64,000 nucleotides of DNA from an uncultured Bacteroidota bacterium (GCA_902590705.1 CACIXU010000001.1:30001-94000), one strand, 5' to 3'. Numbered from the stretch's first letter, positions 1 through 11,991 are shown. Numbers and translations: made by a program. Notes: generated by a model not told the origin, from the letters alone.

Positions 1-969
<969 letters not shown>

Positions 970-1098
970 ATCGTAACTTAAATTACTCTTTCTTTAAAAT
1001 TGCTTTAAAAAAAATTCTCTATTATATTTTGCTCGTTCTCTATTATTTCTCAATAATAGTTAACTCTTGTATTTTCAATATGTCAAGGAACGTTTTAG

Positions 1099-1172
1099 TG
1101 GAGAATATCGGAGTCGAACCGATGACCTCTTGAATGCAAATCAAGTGCTCTAGCCAGCTGAGCTAATTCCCC
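1099..1172 (-). tRNA. tRNA-Ala (anticodon TGC)
   Basis: Read on the minus strand this folds as a 74-base cloverleaf: acceptor GGGGAAT pairs with ATTCTCC (one G-U), the D-arm contains AGCTCAGCTGG, the anticodon loop is TTTGCAT with anticodon TGC, and the T-loop is GGTTCGACTCC. The discriminator is A and CCA is not encoded. It sits in the 16S-23S spacer, the usual place for tRNA-Ala in Bacteroidota rRNA operons. Confidence 0.97.
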
Positions 1173-1282
1173 ATTTAATGAAAAAAGGAACAATTTTCCC
1201 TAATTCAGGGGCATTGTCAACCCTAAATTCTCTATTTAATGTAATTGAATTCAAAAGTAAAAAGTCTAATATTAGTTAGTTG

Positions 1283-1356
1283 TAGTCTCGGGCAGACTCG
1301 AACTGCCGACCTCTACATTATCAGTGTAGCGCTCTAACCAGCTGAGCTACGAGACT
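1283..1356 (-). tRNA. tRNA-Ile (anticodon GAT)
   Basis: The minus strand gives a 74-base cloverleaf with acceptor AGTCTCG/CGAGACT, D-arm AGCTCAGCTGG, anticodon loop CTGATAA (anticodon GAT) and T-arm AGTTCGAGTCT. Discriminator A; no encoded CCA. It lies between 16S and tRNA-Ala, the standard Ile-Ala spacer order. Confidence 0.97.
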
Positions 1357-1485
1357 CTACTTGTTTGATTTCTCTTACAGTATGTAAAAAAATGACAGCT
1401 AAGCGAAAAAGAAAATTTGTCTTAAGCCAGTTTGTTGTTCGTCGTCTTTCCATATCTAACCAAAAAATGGGAAGATAATTCTCTA

Positions 1486-3017
<1,532 letters not shown>

Positions 3018-3162
3018 GTTTTTTAATATTATTAACGAACTCACAACGTAATTGACTTTAGTCTCAAAATGGTTCTAATTCGCTTGTATCAAATTGATAC
3101 GCGCTGTCATTTTTATATTATCTTTCAATGAACTTAATGCTTATAAAGATTTCAATCCATAA

Positions 3163-3205
3163 GCGGGTGCAAATATAAATTGCTTTTTTAAAGTTAACAT
3201 ACTTT
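3163..3205 (-). promoter_or_regulatory. rRNA operon promoter
   Basis: On the minus strand TATATTTG (3,177 down to 3,170) exactly matches the Bacteroidota -7 box TAnnTTTG, about 150 bases before the 16S 5' end. Upstream is an A/T-rich tract with long T and A runs that could act as an UP-like element. A clear TTG is not seen at -33. The stretch 3,018-3,285 otherwise holds only the leader and this promoter. Confidence 0.6.
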
Positions 3206-3285
3206 TTTTGTTTTTTTTTTCAATTATTTTAAGATTTAAATTAAGTGTAAAAAAAATGAGTAATTCATTCAATATTTATTAAAGG

Positions 3286-3981
3286 TTAGGAAGGTTTTTT
3301 ATCTTCAAATTTTGGCTTATTTTCTTTCCAATAAATGTATAAAGCATCCAAGTCATAGTCTAAAGCCGTGTCCTGTCGTTCTAGCCGCTCTTCTGAAAAG
3401 GCTCGTTGTAATATATCTTCTATCAAATAATCCTCATAAACCTCCTTGGGGTTATAAGTATCTTTAAGAGATAGTTTGAATAATGATGCGGTGGTTTGAT
3501 AAATTAAAGCGCGCCAGCCATTTCGGAGTTCTTTTACTAATTGATGAGTAGTATTTCCAGTTTGACGATGAATAAGTTTAATTAAAATTTTTCCTTGAGA
3601 TCTAGAAAGTTTCCTCAGTTCAAGTTCAAATTCATTATAGATAAAATCCTCAATTAGTCTTAAATATTTACGCTTTTTCCTTTGTGAGTTAATTTGATTT
3701 AATCTTTCTGTCAAAATTTTTAAACGATCAGCTGCCAATTTAGCATATTGGTAGACCCTCAAGGTTCGCTGTCTTAATAAAATATAGCGCTTAGCTTCCT
3801 GATAACTTACGAACTTTAAAGGTTGAAATACTACGACCTCTTTTAACTCTATTTCTGATCGTATTATAGTATCTCCCTCAATTACAAAATAATCTTCCGC
3901 TCTATCAGGATCTATCTTGGGTAATTGGGCCTGTACAAAGTTTATAAATGTCAAAAAAAGAGCCAGACGAGCTAAAATCAT
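3286..3981 (-). CDS. DUF4294 family exported protein
   Basis: A 231-residue protein with an N-terminal signal peptide (about residues 1-18, ending VQA before QLPK). The rest is mainly charged helices: an early VVVFQPLKF segment, a YQYAK motif near 78, and a basic RKKRKYLR stretch near 101. This pattern fits the DUF4294 family, found almost only in Bacteroidota and of unknown role. It is divergent from the M42 peptidase gene; the two families are, from memory, neighbours in other flavobacteria. The family call rests on recall of the pattern, not a search. Confidence 0.75.
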   Translation of the reverse strand: MILARLALFLTFINFVQAQLPKIDPDRAEDYFVIEGDTIIRSEIELKEVVVFQPLKFVSYQEAKRYILLRQRTLRVYQYAKLAADRLKILTERLNQINSQRKKRKYLRLIEDFIYNEFELELRKLSRSQGKILIKLIHRQTGNTTHQLVKELRNGWRALIYQTTASLFKLSLKDTYNPKEVYEDYLIEDILQRAFSEERLERQDTALDYDLDALYIYWKENKPKFEDKKPS

Positions 3982-4048
3982 TTACAACAAATTTATAAAT
4001 AAAACCAAGTATTATAATTTTCAATTACTTACTAATTATTAATTTAGT

Positions 4049-5152
4049 ATGTCGTTTTTAAAAAATTTACAAATGAAAATACTCAGTAAAAAATCGTTAG
4101 CTTTTTTAGAAAAATATTTAAATAACGCTTCTCCGACTGGTTATGAGTGGGAGGGTCAGAAAATATGGATGGAATATTTAAAACCATATGTTGATAATTT
4201 TATTACTGATACTTATGGAACTGCTGTGGGTGTAATAAATCCCGATGCTTCCCATAAAGTGGTTATTGAAGGTCACTCAGACGAAATCTCTTGGTATGTA
4301 AATTATGTTACTGATAAAGGTTTGATCTACGTTATACGGAATGGAGGAAGTGATCATCAAATTGCGCCATCCAAATGGGTTGATATTCATACTAAAAAAG
4401 GAATTATAAAAGGGGTATTTGGTTGGCCTGCAATTCACACTAGAAAAAACGGTAAAGAGGAATCCCCGAAATTAGAAAATATTTTTATTGATATTGGCGC
4501 CAAGGACAAAGCCGAAGTCCAGAAAATGGGTGTACATGTTGGCTGTGTTATTACATATCCCGATACATTTCAAATTATTAATAAAAATAAGTTTATTTGT
4601 CGAGCTATCGATAATAGAGCAGGTGGTTTTATAATTGCTGAAGTTGGGCGATTATTAAATGAAAACAAGATTGATTTACCCTTTGGTTTGTACATTACAA
4701 ATTCTGTACAAGAGGAAGTTGGATTGAGAGGGGCTGAAATGATAACAAATACTATCAAACCTGACGTTGCAATTGTCACCGATGTATGTCATGATACAAC
4801 TACTCCAATGATAAACCAAAAACAGCAAGGAGATACAGAGATGGGTAAAGGTCCAGTTATTTCCTTCGCTCCAGCAGTCCATAACAAACTAAGGGAGAAA
4901 ATTATTGAGACAGCCGAAACTAATAAAATTCCTTTCCAAAGATTGGCTTCCTCTCGCTTTACTGGAACTGACACTGATGCTTTTGCATACAGCAATGGCG
5001 GAGTTGCGTCAGCTTTGATATCTTTACCCTTACGCTACATGCACACTACTGTTGAAATGGTTCAAAGAGAGGATCTTGAAAATGTAATCCGTTTGATATA
5101 TGAAACATTATTAAGAATTGATCTTGAAAAAGGGTTTAGCTATTTTGATTAA
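4049..5152 (+). CDS. M42 family metallopeptidase (glutamyl aminopeptidase / endoglucanase-like)
   Basis: A 367-residue cytoplasmic aminopeptidase of the M42 family, which forms tetrahedral oligomers and trims peptides with two metal ions. The metal and catalytic set is complete: H76 in GHSDE, D188 in AIDNRAGG, the E222-E223 pair in QEEVGLRGA, D245 in VTDVCHD and H332 in MHTTVE. There is no signal peptide. ATG at 4,049 is used; ATG at residue 9 (4,073) is an equally possible start. It ends 84 bases from the convergent pyrD with no clear hairpin terminator between them. Confidence 0.9.
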   Translation: MSFLKNLQMKILSKKSLAFLEKYLNNASPTGYEWEGQKIWMEYLKPYVDNFITDTYGTAVGVINPDASHKVVIEGHSDEISWYVNYVTDKGLIYVIRNGGSDHQIAPSKWVDIHTKKGIIKGVFGWPAIHTRKNGKEESPKLENIFIDIGAKDKAEVQKMGVHVGCVITYPDTFQIINKNKFICRAIDNRAGGFIIAEVGRLLNENKIDLPFGLYITNSVQEEVGLRGAEMITNTIKPDVAIVTDVCHDTTTPMINQKQQGDTEMGKGPVISFAPAVHNKLREKIIETAETNKIPFQRLASSRFTGTDTDAFAYSNGGVASALISLPLRYMHTTVEMVQREDLENVIRLIYETLLRIDLEKGFSYFD

Positions 5153-5236
5153 CAGAATTATCCAAACTAAACATTACATTTATACTTAAAAATAGTTTTA
5201 AGGTTTACTCTTTTAAATAATTTAATGTAAATTTTA

Positions 5237-6265
5237 TTAGACTATTTTATTACTACTTAAAATTGCCCTATTTATTCTCTTAACCACTGCAGGTCCTTCA
5301 TAAACAAAACCTGTATATAATTGAATTAAGTCTGCCCCGGCATTAAGTTTTTCAATCGCATCATTCGGCTTGTGTATCCCACCAACTCCAATTATAGGAA
5401 AAGCCTTATTACTTTTTTCAACTAGAAATCGAATCACTTCAGTACTTTTATCTGTAAGAGGCTTCCCGCTCAAACCTCCACTCTCAAATTGATTTGACGA
5501 TTTCAGATCCTTGCGGCTAAGGGTTGTATTAGTTGCAATAACTCCAGCAACATTAGTTTTTTTTATGATGTTTATAATATCCAGTAATTGATCCTTATTC
5601 AGATCTGGAGCAATTTTTAAAAGAATGGGTTTGGGTTTCTCTTTGGAATTATTCAAGTCTTGAAGGGTTTTGAGCAATTCAGTAAGGGGCTTTTTTTCTT
5701 GTAAAGCCCTTAGATTAGGAGTGTTAGGAGAACTAACATTAACAACAAAATAATCTACAAAGGGATAAAGGGAATTGAAGCAAAAGCGATAATCATCTAC
5801 CGCTTTATTATTGGGCGTTGCCTTATTTTTTCCAATATTTCCACCAATAATTATATTTTTATTTTTATCCAATCTAGGGATAGCAGCTTCAACCCCCTCA
5901 TTGTTGAAACCCATCCGATTTATTAAACCCTTATCTTCAGGCAACCTAAATAAGCGTTTTTTTGAATTCCCAGACTGAGGTTTTGGTGTAAGAGTTCCTA
6001 TTTCAATAAAACCAAATCCAAAATTGGATAGCTCTTTATATAATTTAGCATCTTTGTCAAAACCGGCAGCAAGTCCAACGGGGTTTTTGAACTTAATTCC
6101 AAATAATTCCCTCTCGAGCTTGGGATGATTGACTACATATAATAACCTAATGAATTGAGAGATCCCAGGAATTTTATTTACCAACTTGATTAATGAAAAA
6201 GTGAAATAATGAATCCATTCAGGATCTCCAAGAAACAGTATGGGTTTTATAAAATATTGATACAT
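5237..6265 (-). CDS. pyrD: Dihydroorotate dehydrogenase (quinone), class 2
   Basis: A 342-residue flavoenzyme oxidising dihydroorotate to orotate in pyrimidine synthesis, passing electrons to quinone at the inner membrane. The class 2 signature is visible: an N-terminal amphipathic helix region (residues about 1-40), GFDKDAKL near 68, the FMN/substrate loop [11 protein letters not shown] with the class 2 catalytic serine, and GVGGI plus LIQLYTGF near the C-terminus. A terminator lies between yajC and this gene, so it probably has its own promoter. The pathway's pyrF is at 48,591-49,418. Confidence 0.95.
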   Translation of the reverse strand: MYQYFIKPILFLGDPEWIHYFTFSLIKLVNKIPGISQFIRLLYVVNHPKLERELFGIKFKNPVGLAAGFDKDAKLYKELSNFGFGFIEIGTLTPKPQSGNSKKRLFRLPEDKGLINRMGFNNEGVEAAIPRLDKNKNIIIGGNIGKNKATPNNKAVDDYRFCFNSLYPFVDYFVVNVSSPNTPNLRALQEKKPLTELLKTLQDLNNSKEKPKPILLKIAPDLNKDQLLDIINIIKKTNVAGVIATNTTLSRKDLKSSNQFESGGLSGKPLTDKSTEVIRFLVEKSNKAFPIIGVGGIHKPNDAIEKLNAGADLIQLYTGFVYEGPAVVKRINRAILSSNKIV

Positions 6266-6276
6266 AAATACATAAT

Positions 6277-6299
6277 AAAAAAAAACCCGCCGCAGCGGG
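6277..6299 (-). terminator. Rho-independent terminator after yajC
   Basis: Minus strand: stem CCCGC, loop TGCG, stem GCGGG, then nine T residues. It separates the nusB / DUF1573 / yajC group from pyrD. Confidence 0.85.
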
Positions 6300-6305
6300 A
6301 TAAAA

Positions 6306-6593
6306 TTATTTTTTTGGAAGGTTTAATTTTTGACTCATTTCAAGTGATAGGGCTGATCGTTCTATTTTTAACTTACCTGCCATAGTCTCTATGATACAAG
6401 TATTATCATTATCATTTAGATCTAAAACTTTAGCATGAAGACCACTTTTCGTTATTACCCGATCTCCTTTGGATAAATCTCTCATAAAATTTTTTTCTTT
6501 CTTTTGTCTTCTTTGTTGAGGAAGTATAATAAAGAAGAAAAAAACAACAAGCATTAGGAGTAAAAAGGGCATTTGCCCTGAAAATCCATCCAT
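6306..6593 (-). CDS. yajC: Preprotein translocase accessory subunit YajC
   Basis: A 95-residue single-pass membrane protein. Residues about 8-25 form the transmembrane helix ([16 protein letters not shown]) followed by the diagnostic [12 protein letters not shown] and a small [15 protein letters not shown] beta domain. YajC associates with SecDF at the Sec translocon. It follows the DUF1573 lipoprotein gene by 8 bases and is closed by a strong terminator. The secA gene is elsewhere in the window (23,327). Confidence 0.95.
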   Translation of the reverse strand: MDGFSGQMPFLLLMLVVFFFFIILPQQRRQKKEKNFMRDLSKGDRVITKSGLHAKVLDLNDNDNTCIIETMAGKLKIERSALSLEMSQKLNLPKK

Positions 6594-6601
6594 AATTATC
6601 G

Positions 6602-7102
6602 TTAATTTGTATTTTGTTGTTGACGCGCTTTAGCTAATTCGTCTCTTTGTTTTTGTTTAACTGGATCGGCATTTACCATTGCTTTTATTCTAAGGGTTTC
6701 TCTACCACTTTGAGTGTTAGCAGAAATAGTGACAGTTTTTTGTTGCATGTTGGGCTTGTTATTTGAATCAAAACTTACTAAAATTTGTCCAGTTTCTCCA
6801 GGTTTTATGGGAGTATTCTTTGGATACTTAGGTACTGTACAACCGCAACTCCCTCTTGCATCAACAATTAAAAGATCTACTTTTCCTGTGTTTGTAAAGT
6901 TAAATGTAGTTTGAACAGTCTCTCCTTCTTTAATGGTCCCAAAGTCATGAGAAACTTTGTCAAAAGTCATTTCTGCTGTGATTGGTGAAGTATCGGAGGC
7001 CTTAGCGGCTTTTTCCTGATCTACTTTTTTTGTAGCGCTTTGATTACAGCCAGAAAAGCCAAAAACAAAAACAAAAATAATTAAGTAAATTAATTTTTTC
7101 AT
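6602..7102 (-). CDS. DUF1573 domain lipoprotein
   Basis: A 166-residue predicted lipoprotein: signal peptide with lipobox FSGC (Cys19), then a DUF1573 Ig-like fold at about 45-150 with the family hallmarks FDKVSHDFGTI, FTNTGKVDL and RGSCGCTVPKYP (the CGC pair). The C-terminus is Q/K-rich. DUF1573 proteins are common secreted Bacteroidota proteins of unknown role. It is followed by yajC in the same direction, so co-transcription is likely. A -7 box TAATTTTG lies on the minus strand at 7,126-7,133 without an evident TTG. Confidence 0.88.
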   Translation of the reverse strand: MKKLIYLIIFVFVFGFSGCNQSATKKVDQEKAAKASDTSPITAEMTFDKVSHDFGTIKEGETVQTTFNFTNTGKVDLLIVDARGSCGCTVPKYPKNTPIKPGETGQILVSFDSNNKPNMQQKTVTISANTQSGRETLRIKAMVNADPVKQKQRDELAKARQQQNTN

Positions 7103-7142
7103 TATTTAAAATATTTTATACAATTCAAAATTAAAAAAAAAG

Positions 7143-8081
7143 TTATAATAAACCTCTACCAGTTTTATTTAAACACCCCTTCTTATTAAAATCTTTTATC
7201 ATTTTATCTAATATCCCATTAATGAAAATATTACTCTTTGGAGTTGAATAATCTTTTGAAATTTCAATATACTCGTTCATAGTTACTTTTGGAGGAATTG
7301 TTGGGAAATATAATAATTCAGTTGTTGCCATCTTAATCAAGATAGCATCAATGAAAGCAATCCTATCACTATCCCAATTTGGAGTCCTTCCCTCAAGCTC
7401 TGATTTAAGCTCATCATTTTTAACAACAACTTTTTCTAAAAGTTCAACTGCAAACTGCGGGTCTTCTTCACTAGTACTCATCTCAGGGAAATTTAAGCTA
7501 TTAAAGTCACTCGGATCAATTTTATTTAGCATCTTTAAAGTATATGTATTAACAACAGGAAGATCATCTATCCAAGTGAGTTCATGATCTTCCATATACT
7601 CATAAAAAACTTCTGATACCGCAATTATTTCTTTGAAAAAAAAAATTAATATTTCCCTATCTTGATTTATGGTTGGATTTTCTAACTTAGAATACGTAAT
7701 GAAGGATTCACTTTCCATGAGATCTTTGAAAGCAGTTTTCACATATTCAAAGTCTAAATCCCAATATTTAATTTTTTTCTCTTTAATAATACTATTTAAA
7801 GCCTTATGACCAGAAATAAAGCTTAGGATTTTATTGTTGACCAGATTTCTAGATTTGTTATCCGAAGGACCATTACGTAACTCTTTTTGAAGTAAAATAT
7901 GTTGCTGTGCATACTCATGTACAGACTTTAAAAAAGAAAGGATTGTAATGTAAAGTGAAAAGGTATTTAGAAAACTTTCTTCAAAAAACGTTATATGTTT
8001 ATTCAGGTCGCTTTTTTCATTTAGAAAAAAGGAATAAAGCGACTGCATTACTTTTATTCGCAAATGTCTTCGGGTTAGCAT
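7143..8081 (-). CDS. nusB: Transcription antitermination factor NusB (long Bacteroidota form)
   Basis: A 312-residue protein, about twice the length of E. coli NusB. The start MLTRRHLRIKVMQSLYSF is the typical N-terminus with the RRxxR motif, and the C-terminal half (about 185-300) matches the NusB fold with RIAFIDAILIKMATTELLYFPTIPPKVTMNEYIEISKDYS interrupted by no gap (motif spans about 253-292). The central extension is usual in Bacteroidota. NusB acts with NusE at boxA in rRNA antitermination. Divergent from the ABC exporter gene; DUF1573 and yajC follow downstream. Confidence 0.9.
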   Translation of the reverse strand: MLTRRHLRIKVMQSLYSFFLNEKSDLNKHITFFEESFLNTFSLYITILSFLKSVHEYAQQHILLQKELRNGPSDNKSRNLVNNKILSFISGHKALNSIIKEKKIKYWDLDFEYVKTAFKDLMESESFITYSKLENPTINQDREILIFFFKEIIAVSEVFYEYMEDHELTWIDDLPVVNTYTLKMLNKIDPSDFNSLNFPEMSTSEEDPQFAVELLEKVVVKNDELKSELEGRTPNWDSDRIAFIDAILIKMATTELLYFPTIPPKVTMNEYIEISKDYSTPKSNIFINGILDKMIKDFNKKGCLNKTGRGLL

Positions 8082-8213
8082 CTAAATATTTGGAATCATA
8101 ACCCAAAAATACTGCTTTAGATTTGATTCCAGCAAACATAAACACTTTTTGAATTTGAATCATGATGCATTTGATTAACTTTGGAACTTTTATAGAGAAA
8201 GGCATCAGAGACT

Positions 8214-9968
8214 ATGAGAGAACTTCGTTACCTTAATAAATACCTCAAAAAGTACCGTTTAAAAATTCTTATAGGATTATTCATAACTATAATCTCCCGT
8301 ATATTCTCATTATTTGCTCCTCGACTAATAGGAAACTCACTAACAGCAGTCGAAAAATACATAATCGAAAATAAGGAAACTTTTGAGTCCCTTAAAGAAC
8401 TTCTACTAAATAATATTCTTATTATCATGGCAGCTACATTACTGTCAGGTTTTTTCACCTTTTTAATGCGGCAAACAATTATAAATGTTTCAAGATATAT
8501 AGAGTTTGATCTAAAAAACGAAATATTTAATAATTATCAGAAGTTCTCTCTACGCTTTTATAAAAATAATAGAACAGGTGACATGATGAGTAGAATAAGT
8601 GAAGACGTAGGTAAGGTAAGAATGTATGTTGGTCCAGCAATAATGTATAGTATAAATACCATTACATTATTTATTTGTGTTATTTCTATTATGATTAGTA
8701 TAGCTCCAAAATTATCTTTTTACACACTAATTCCACTTCCATTATTATCGATTATAATTTATAAGTTAAGTAAGGTAATTAATACTAGAAGTACGATAGT
8801 TCAAGAAATGCTTGCAAAGTTATCTTCTTACACTCAGGAGAGTTTTAGTGGTATTTCAGTAATTAAATCATATACACTAGAAAATTTTATGAATAAAAAT
8901 TTTGAGAATTTAGCGTCTAAAACTAAGTCAATAAATATGAATTTAGTGAAAGTTCAAGCCTGGTTTTTCCCACTAATGATTCTATTAATTGGATTAAGTA
9001 ATTTGACTGTAATATTTGTTGGTGGGAAACAATATATAAATGATGAGATAGAAATAGGTGTTTTGGCGGAATTCATTGTATACATAAACATGTTAACGTG
9101 GCCAGTTGCTGTTGTAGGTTGGGTAACATCTGTAGTGCAGCAAGCCGAAGCATCGCAAAAGAGAATAAATCGATTTTTAAATGAAAAAATTGAAATAAAA
9201 AATGGAAAAGGGATTAAAAAATTGATTAATGGAGAAATAATTTTTGATAATGTATCACTTTTTTATCCAGAAACTAAAATCAAAGCTTTGGATAAAATTA
9301 GTTTTAAAATTAAAGCAGGCCAAAAATTAGGAATAATTGGTAAGGTAGGTTCTGGAAAGTCAACCTTACTGAATTTAGTTAATCGGCTTTATGATGTTAA
9401 TGAGGGGAGAGTTATAATTGACGGAAATAATGTTAGGGATTTTAAGCTTAATAGATTACGAAGTTTAATAGGAAATATTCCGCAAAATTCTTTTTTATTC
9501 TCTGAATCAATTGAAGACAATATTAGTTTCGGAAAACTTGACGCAACTTTAAAAGAGATAAAAGAGGCTTGTAAAGTTGCCGAAATACATGAAAGTATAA
9601 TTGGATTCAAAAACGGCTATAAAACTTTGCTTGGAGAAAGAGGTCTAACCCTTTCAGGTGGGCAAATTCAACGTGTTTCTATTGCTCGAGCTATTATTAA
9701 AAATCCACAAATACTTTTATTTGATGATTGCCTATCTTCGGTAGATACAGATACTGAAGAAAAAATATTAAAAAATTTAAAAACAACTTGTCAAGATAAA
9801 ACTACTATTATGGTTAGTAACAGAATTTCTTCAATAAAAGATGCCGATAAAATAATTGTGTTGGAAGATGGTAAAATAATCGAAGAAGGAGATCATAAAA
9901 CATTAATAAAAAACAAAAATTATTATTCTGAACTTTTTAAGAGACAACAATACGAAAAAGAGCTTTAA
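8214..9968 (+). CDS. ABC exporter, fused permease and ATPase (MsbA/MDR-like) with Asn at the H-loop
   Basis: A 584-residue half-transporter: six membrane helices over residues about 15-310, then one nucleotide-binding domain. Visible motifs are Walker A GKVGSGKST (376-384), Q-loop PQNSF (about 423), signature LSGGQ (480-484) and Walker B LLFDD (501-505). Two positions are unusual: the catalytic carboxylate after Walker B is Asp505 rather than Glu, and the switch histidine is replaced by Asn536 (VSNRISS where VSHR is normal; codon AAC). The Asp is common in heterodimeric exporters; the Asn suggests a slow or degenerate ATP site, perhaps paired with another half-transporter. Substrate unknown. 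Confidence 0.9.
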   Translation: MRELRYLNKYLKKYRLKILIGLFITIISRIFSLFAPRLIGNSLTAVEKYIIENKETFESLKELLLNNILIIMAATLLSGFFTFLMRQTIINVSRYIEFDLKNEIFNNYQKFSLRFYKNNRTGDMMSRISEDVGKVRMYVGPAIMYSINTITLFICVISIMISIAPKLSFYTLIPLPLLSIIIYKLSKVINTRSTIVQEMLAKLSSYTQESFSGISVIKSYTLENFMNKNFENLASKTKSINMNLVKVQAWFFPLMILLIGLSNLTVIFVGGKQYINDEIEIGVLAEFIVYINMLTWPVAVVGWVTSVVQQAEASQKRINRFLNEKIEIKNGKGIKKLINGEIIFDNVSLFYPETKIKALDKISFKIKAGQKLGIIGKVGSGKSTLLNLVNRLYDVNEGRVIIDGNNVRDFKLNRLRSLIGNIPQNSFLFSESIEDNISFGKLDATLKEIKEACKVAEIHESIIGFKNGYKTLLGERGLTLSGGQIQRVSIARAIIKNPQILLFDDCLSSVDTDTEEKILKNLKTTCQDKTTIMVSNRISSIKDADKIIVLEDGKIIEEGDHKTLIKNKNYYSELFKRQQYEKEL

Positions 9969-10035
9969 TTTGTTTTGTTCTGGATTTTTTTAGATTTTTG
10001 TTTTAATAGATCAATAATATTAAAACAAAAGTTCA

Positions 10036-10401
10036 ATGTATAATAATGAAAGAGATCAGGAAGAAATTTTCTCCAAAGTACTAAGGGCCGGTAGAAGAAC
10101 TTATTTTTTTGACGTCAGGGAAACTAAAGCAAGCGACTATTATCTAACAATAACAGAGAGTAAAAAATTCACAAATGATGATGGTACTTTTTACTACAAA
10201 AAACATAAAATATACCTTTACAAAGAGGATTTCTCAGAATTCAAAGATATTTTAGGAGAAATGTTGGAATTCATTGTTAAAGAAAGGGGTGAAGAGGTTA
10301 TAAGTGAAAGACATCAAAAGGATTACGATAAAAAAAAGGATTTCAACATAGCTCATAGTTCCAATAATGACTTTTCGAATTTGAATTTTGAGGATATATA
10401 A
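10036..10401 (+). CDS. PUR-alpha-like nucleic-acid-binding protein (DUF3276)
   Basis: A 121-residue protein with one PUR repeat at about 8-90: IFSKVLRAGRRTYFFDVRETKASDYYLTI, ending in IYLYKEDF (the first motif spans about 11-39). The family binds single-stranded nucleic acid in Bacteroidota and spirochaetes and probably works as a dimer. The C-terminal tail (95-121) is polar and likely disordered. It stands alone between the ABC exporter and the thioredoxin-like gene. The biological target is unknown. Confidence 0.85.
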   Translation: MYNNERDQEEIFSKVLRAGRRTYFFDVRETKASDYYLTITESKKFTNDDGTFYYKKHKIYLYKEDFSEFKDILGEMLEFIVKERGEEVISERHQKDYDKKKDFNIAHSSNNDFSNLNFEDI

Positions 10402-10481
10402 TTTTAATCCTCAATTTTAAAGCTTTCTTTTGTAAATTTTGAGCTTTATAAGTTTTTGAATAAAATTAAAAAACCTTTTTA

Positions 10482-11066
10482 ATGGCCAGAACCTATTCAT
10501 ACATGCTTCCATTAGGCACAGAAGCGCCAAATTTCATTCTCCCCGATACAGTTAGTGGACAGGATATTTCTTTAAGTAACATTAAAGGCACTAAAGGTAC
10601 CTTAATTATTTTTATGTGTAATCATTGCCCATATGTGCTTCATCTTTTAGATAAAATTATTGAAATTTCAATTGAAATTAAAGAGTTAGGAATTAATACG
10701 GTTGGCATATCCAGTAATGATGTTGTAAACTATCCAGAAGACCACCCTAAACTAATGAAAAAGTTAGCTGAAGATAGAGATTTCAATTTTCCATATTTAT
10801 ATGATGAAACTCAATCGGTAGCCATTTCCTATGAGGCGGCATGCACTCCAGATTTTTTTCTTTTTGATTCAGACTTAAAGTTAGTATATAGAGGCAAGTT
10901 TGATGATGCACGACCAAAAAACGAAGAACCGATAAGTGGAAAGGACCTAATGAAAGCAGCCAAAAATCTTATAATGGGAATACCCCAAAATAGGGATCAA
11001 ACTCCAAGTTTAGGATGCAATATTAAATGGAAAAAAGGTAATGAGCCTTCAGGGTTTTTTAGCTAA
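10482..11066 (+). CDS. Thioredoxin-fold (AhpC/TSA-like) protein
   Basis: A 194-residue protein with a peroxiredoxin-like layout: GTEAPNFILPD near 12-22, then IIFMCNHCPYV with a CxxC pair (Cys46 and Cys49), and a cis-Pro region CTPDFFLFD near 121. No signal peptide, so probably cytoplasmic. Proteins of this group (thioredoxin family, CNHCPYV motif) are widespread in Bacteroidota and assumed to be thiol reductases or peroxidases; no substrate is established. Its 3' end overlaps the convergent PPIase gene by 8 bases. Confidence 0.82.
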   Translation: MARTYSYMLPLGTEAPNFILPDTVSGQDISLSNIKGTKGTLIIFMCNHCPYVLHLLDKIIEISIEIKELGINTVGISSNDVVNYPEDHPKLMKKLAEDRDFNFPYLYDETQSVAISYEAACTPDFFLFDSDLKLVYRGKFDDARPKNEEPISGKDLMKAAKNLIMGIPQNRDQTPSLGCNIKWKKGNEPSGFFS

Positions 11067-11991
11067 AATCTAATAACTCAACTTCAAAAACTAATGTAGC
11101 ATCAGGAGGAATCACTCCTCCAGCGCCACCAGACCCATATGCAAGATCACTTGGTATAACGAACTTTGCAGATGCCCCTTTATTAAGTAAGGCAATTCCT
11201 TCATCCCACCCATTTATTACCTGACCTTTTCCTAAGACAAAATTTATAGGCTCATTTCGCTTATAAGACGAGTCAAATTCAGAACCATCCATTAACATTC
11301 CACGGTAATGAACAGAAACATTACTTCCAGCTGATGGACTCATACCTTCACCGGGTCTGCTAATTTTATAATAAAGTCCAGATTTTGTTTTATTCATATC
11401 AGCTACAATATTCTCAAGCAATTTGCTATCTTTTTCTTTGGCATCTTTAATTCGGTATTCCTTTTCATTTAAAAAGGCATTAAACTGGGCCACAGCATCC
11501 CATTGTTCGGCCTCATCCCCAATTCTTACAATGGTTATTTTTTCGATAATATCATTTTGTACAATATCATTAATGACTTCTTGACCTTCCACAACATAAC
11601 CAAAAACACTGTGTTTTCCATCAAGCCAAGGAGTTTCTATATGAGTAATGAAAAACTGACTTCCGTTAGTTCCAGGTCCAGCATTGGCCATAGATAGTGT
11701 TCCAGGTCGATCATGCTTTAATTCGGGGTGAAACTCATCATCAAAATTATATCCAGGTCCGCCTACCCCATTGCCTTGGGGACAGCCACCTTGAATCATA
11801 AAATCTGGAATAACACGATGAAACTTTAATCCATCGTAATAAGGTGTTCCAGCATCATTAAAATCGTTTTTTAAACTGCCTTCAACGAGGCCAATAAAAT
11901 TACCTACCGTGCCAGGAGTTTTATCATAAGTTAATTTGACCTTAATAACACCCTTACTAGTTTTAAATATTGCAAAAATTCCATTATGCAT
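11059..11991 (-). CDS. Peptidyl-prolyl isomerase, cyclophilin-FKBP fusion
   Basis: A 310-residue two-domain prolyl isomerase. Residues about 5-150 are a cyclophilin (FHRVIPDFMIQGG, SMANAGPGTNGSQFFI, WLDGKHSVFG). Residues about 200-310 are an FKBP domain (VSVHYRGMLMDGSEFDSSY spans about 221-239, then GKGQVINGWDEG, IPSDLAYG, LVFEVELL). A charged linker joins them. There is no signal peptide. Fusions of this kind are known in Bacteroidota and spirochaetes and act as folding helpers. The 3' end overlaps the convergent thioredoxin-like gene by 8 bases. Confidence 0.92.
   Translation of the reverse strand: MHNGIFAIFKTSKGVIKVKLTYDKTPGTVGNFIGLVEGSLKNDFNDAGTPYYDGLKFHRVIPDFMIQGGCPQGNGVGGPGYNFDDEFHPELKHDRPGTLSMANAGPGTNGSQFFITHIETPWLDGKHSVFGYVVEGQEVINDIVQNDIIEKITIVRIGDEAEQWDAVAQFNAFLNEKEYRIKDAKEKDSKLLENIVADMNKTKSGLYYKISRPGEGMSPSAGSNVSVHYRGMLMDGSEFDSSYKRNEPINFVLGKGQVINGWDEGIALLNKGASAKFVIPSDLAYGSGGAGGVIPPDATLVFEVELLDFS

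Noticed and set aside
4570-4995. Minus-strand frames inside the M42 peptidase gene
   Set aside because: Antisense shadows of a gene with a full set of catalytic residues.
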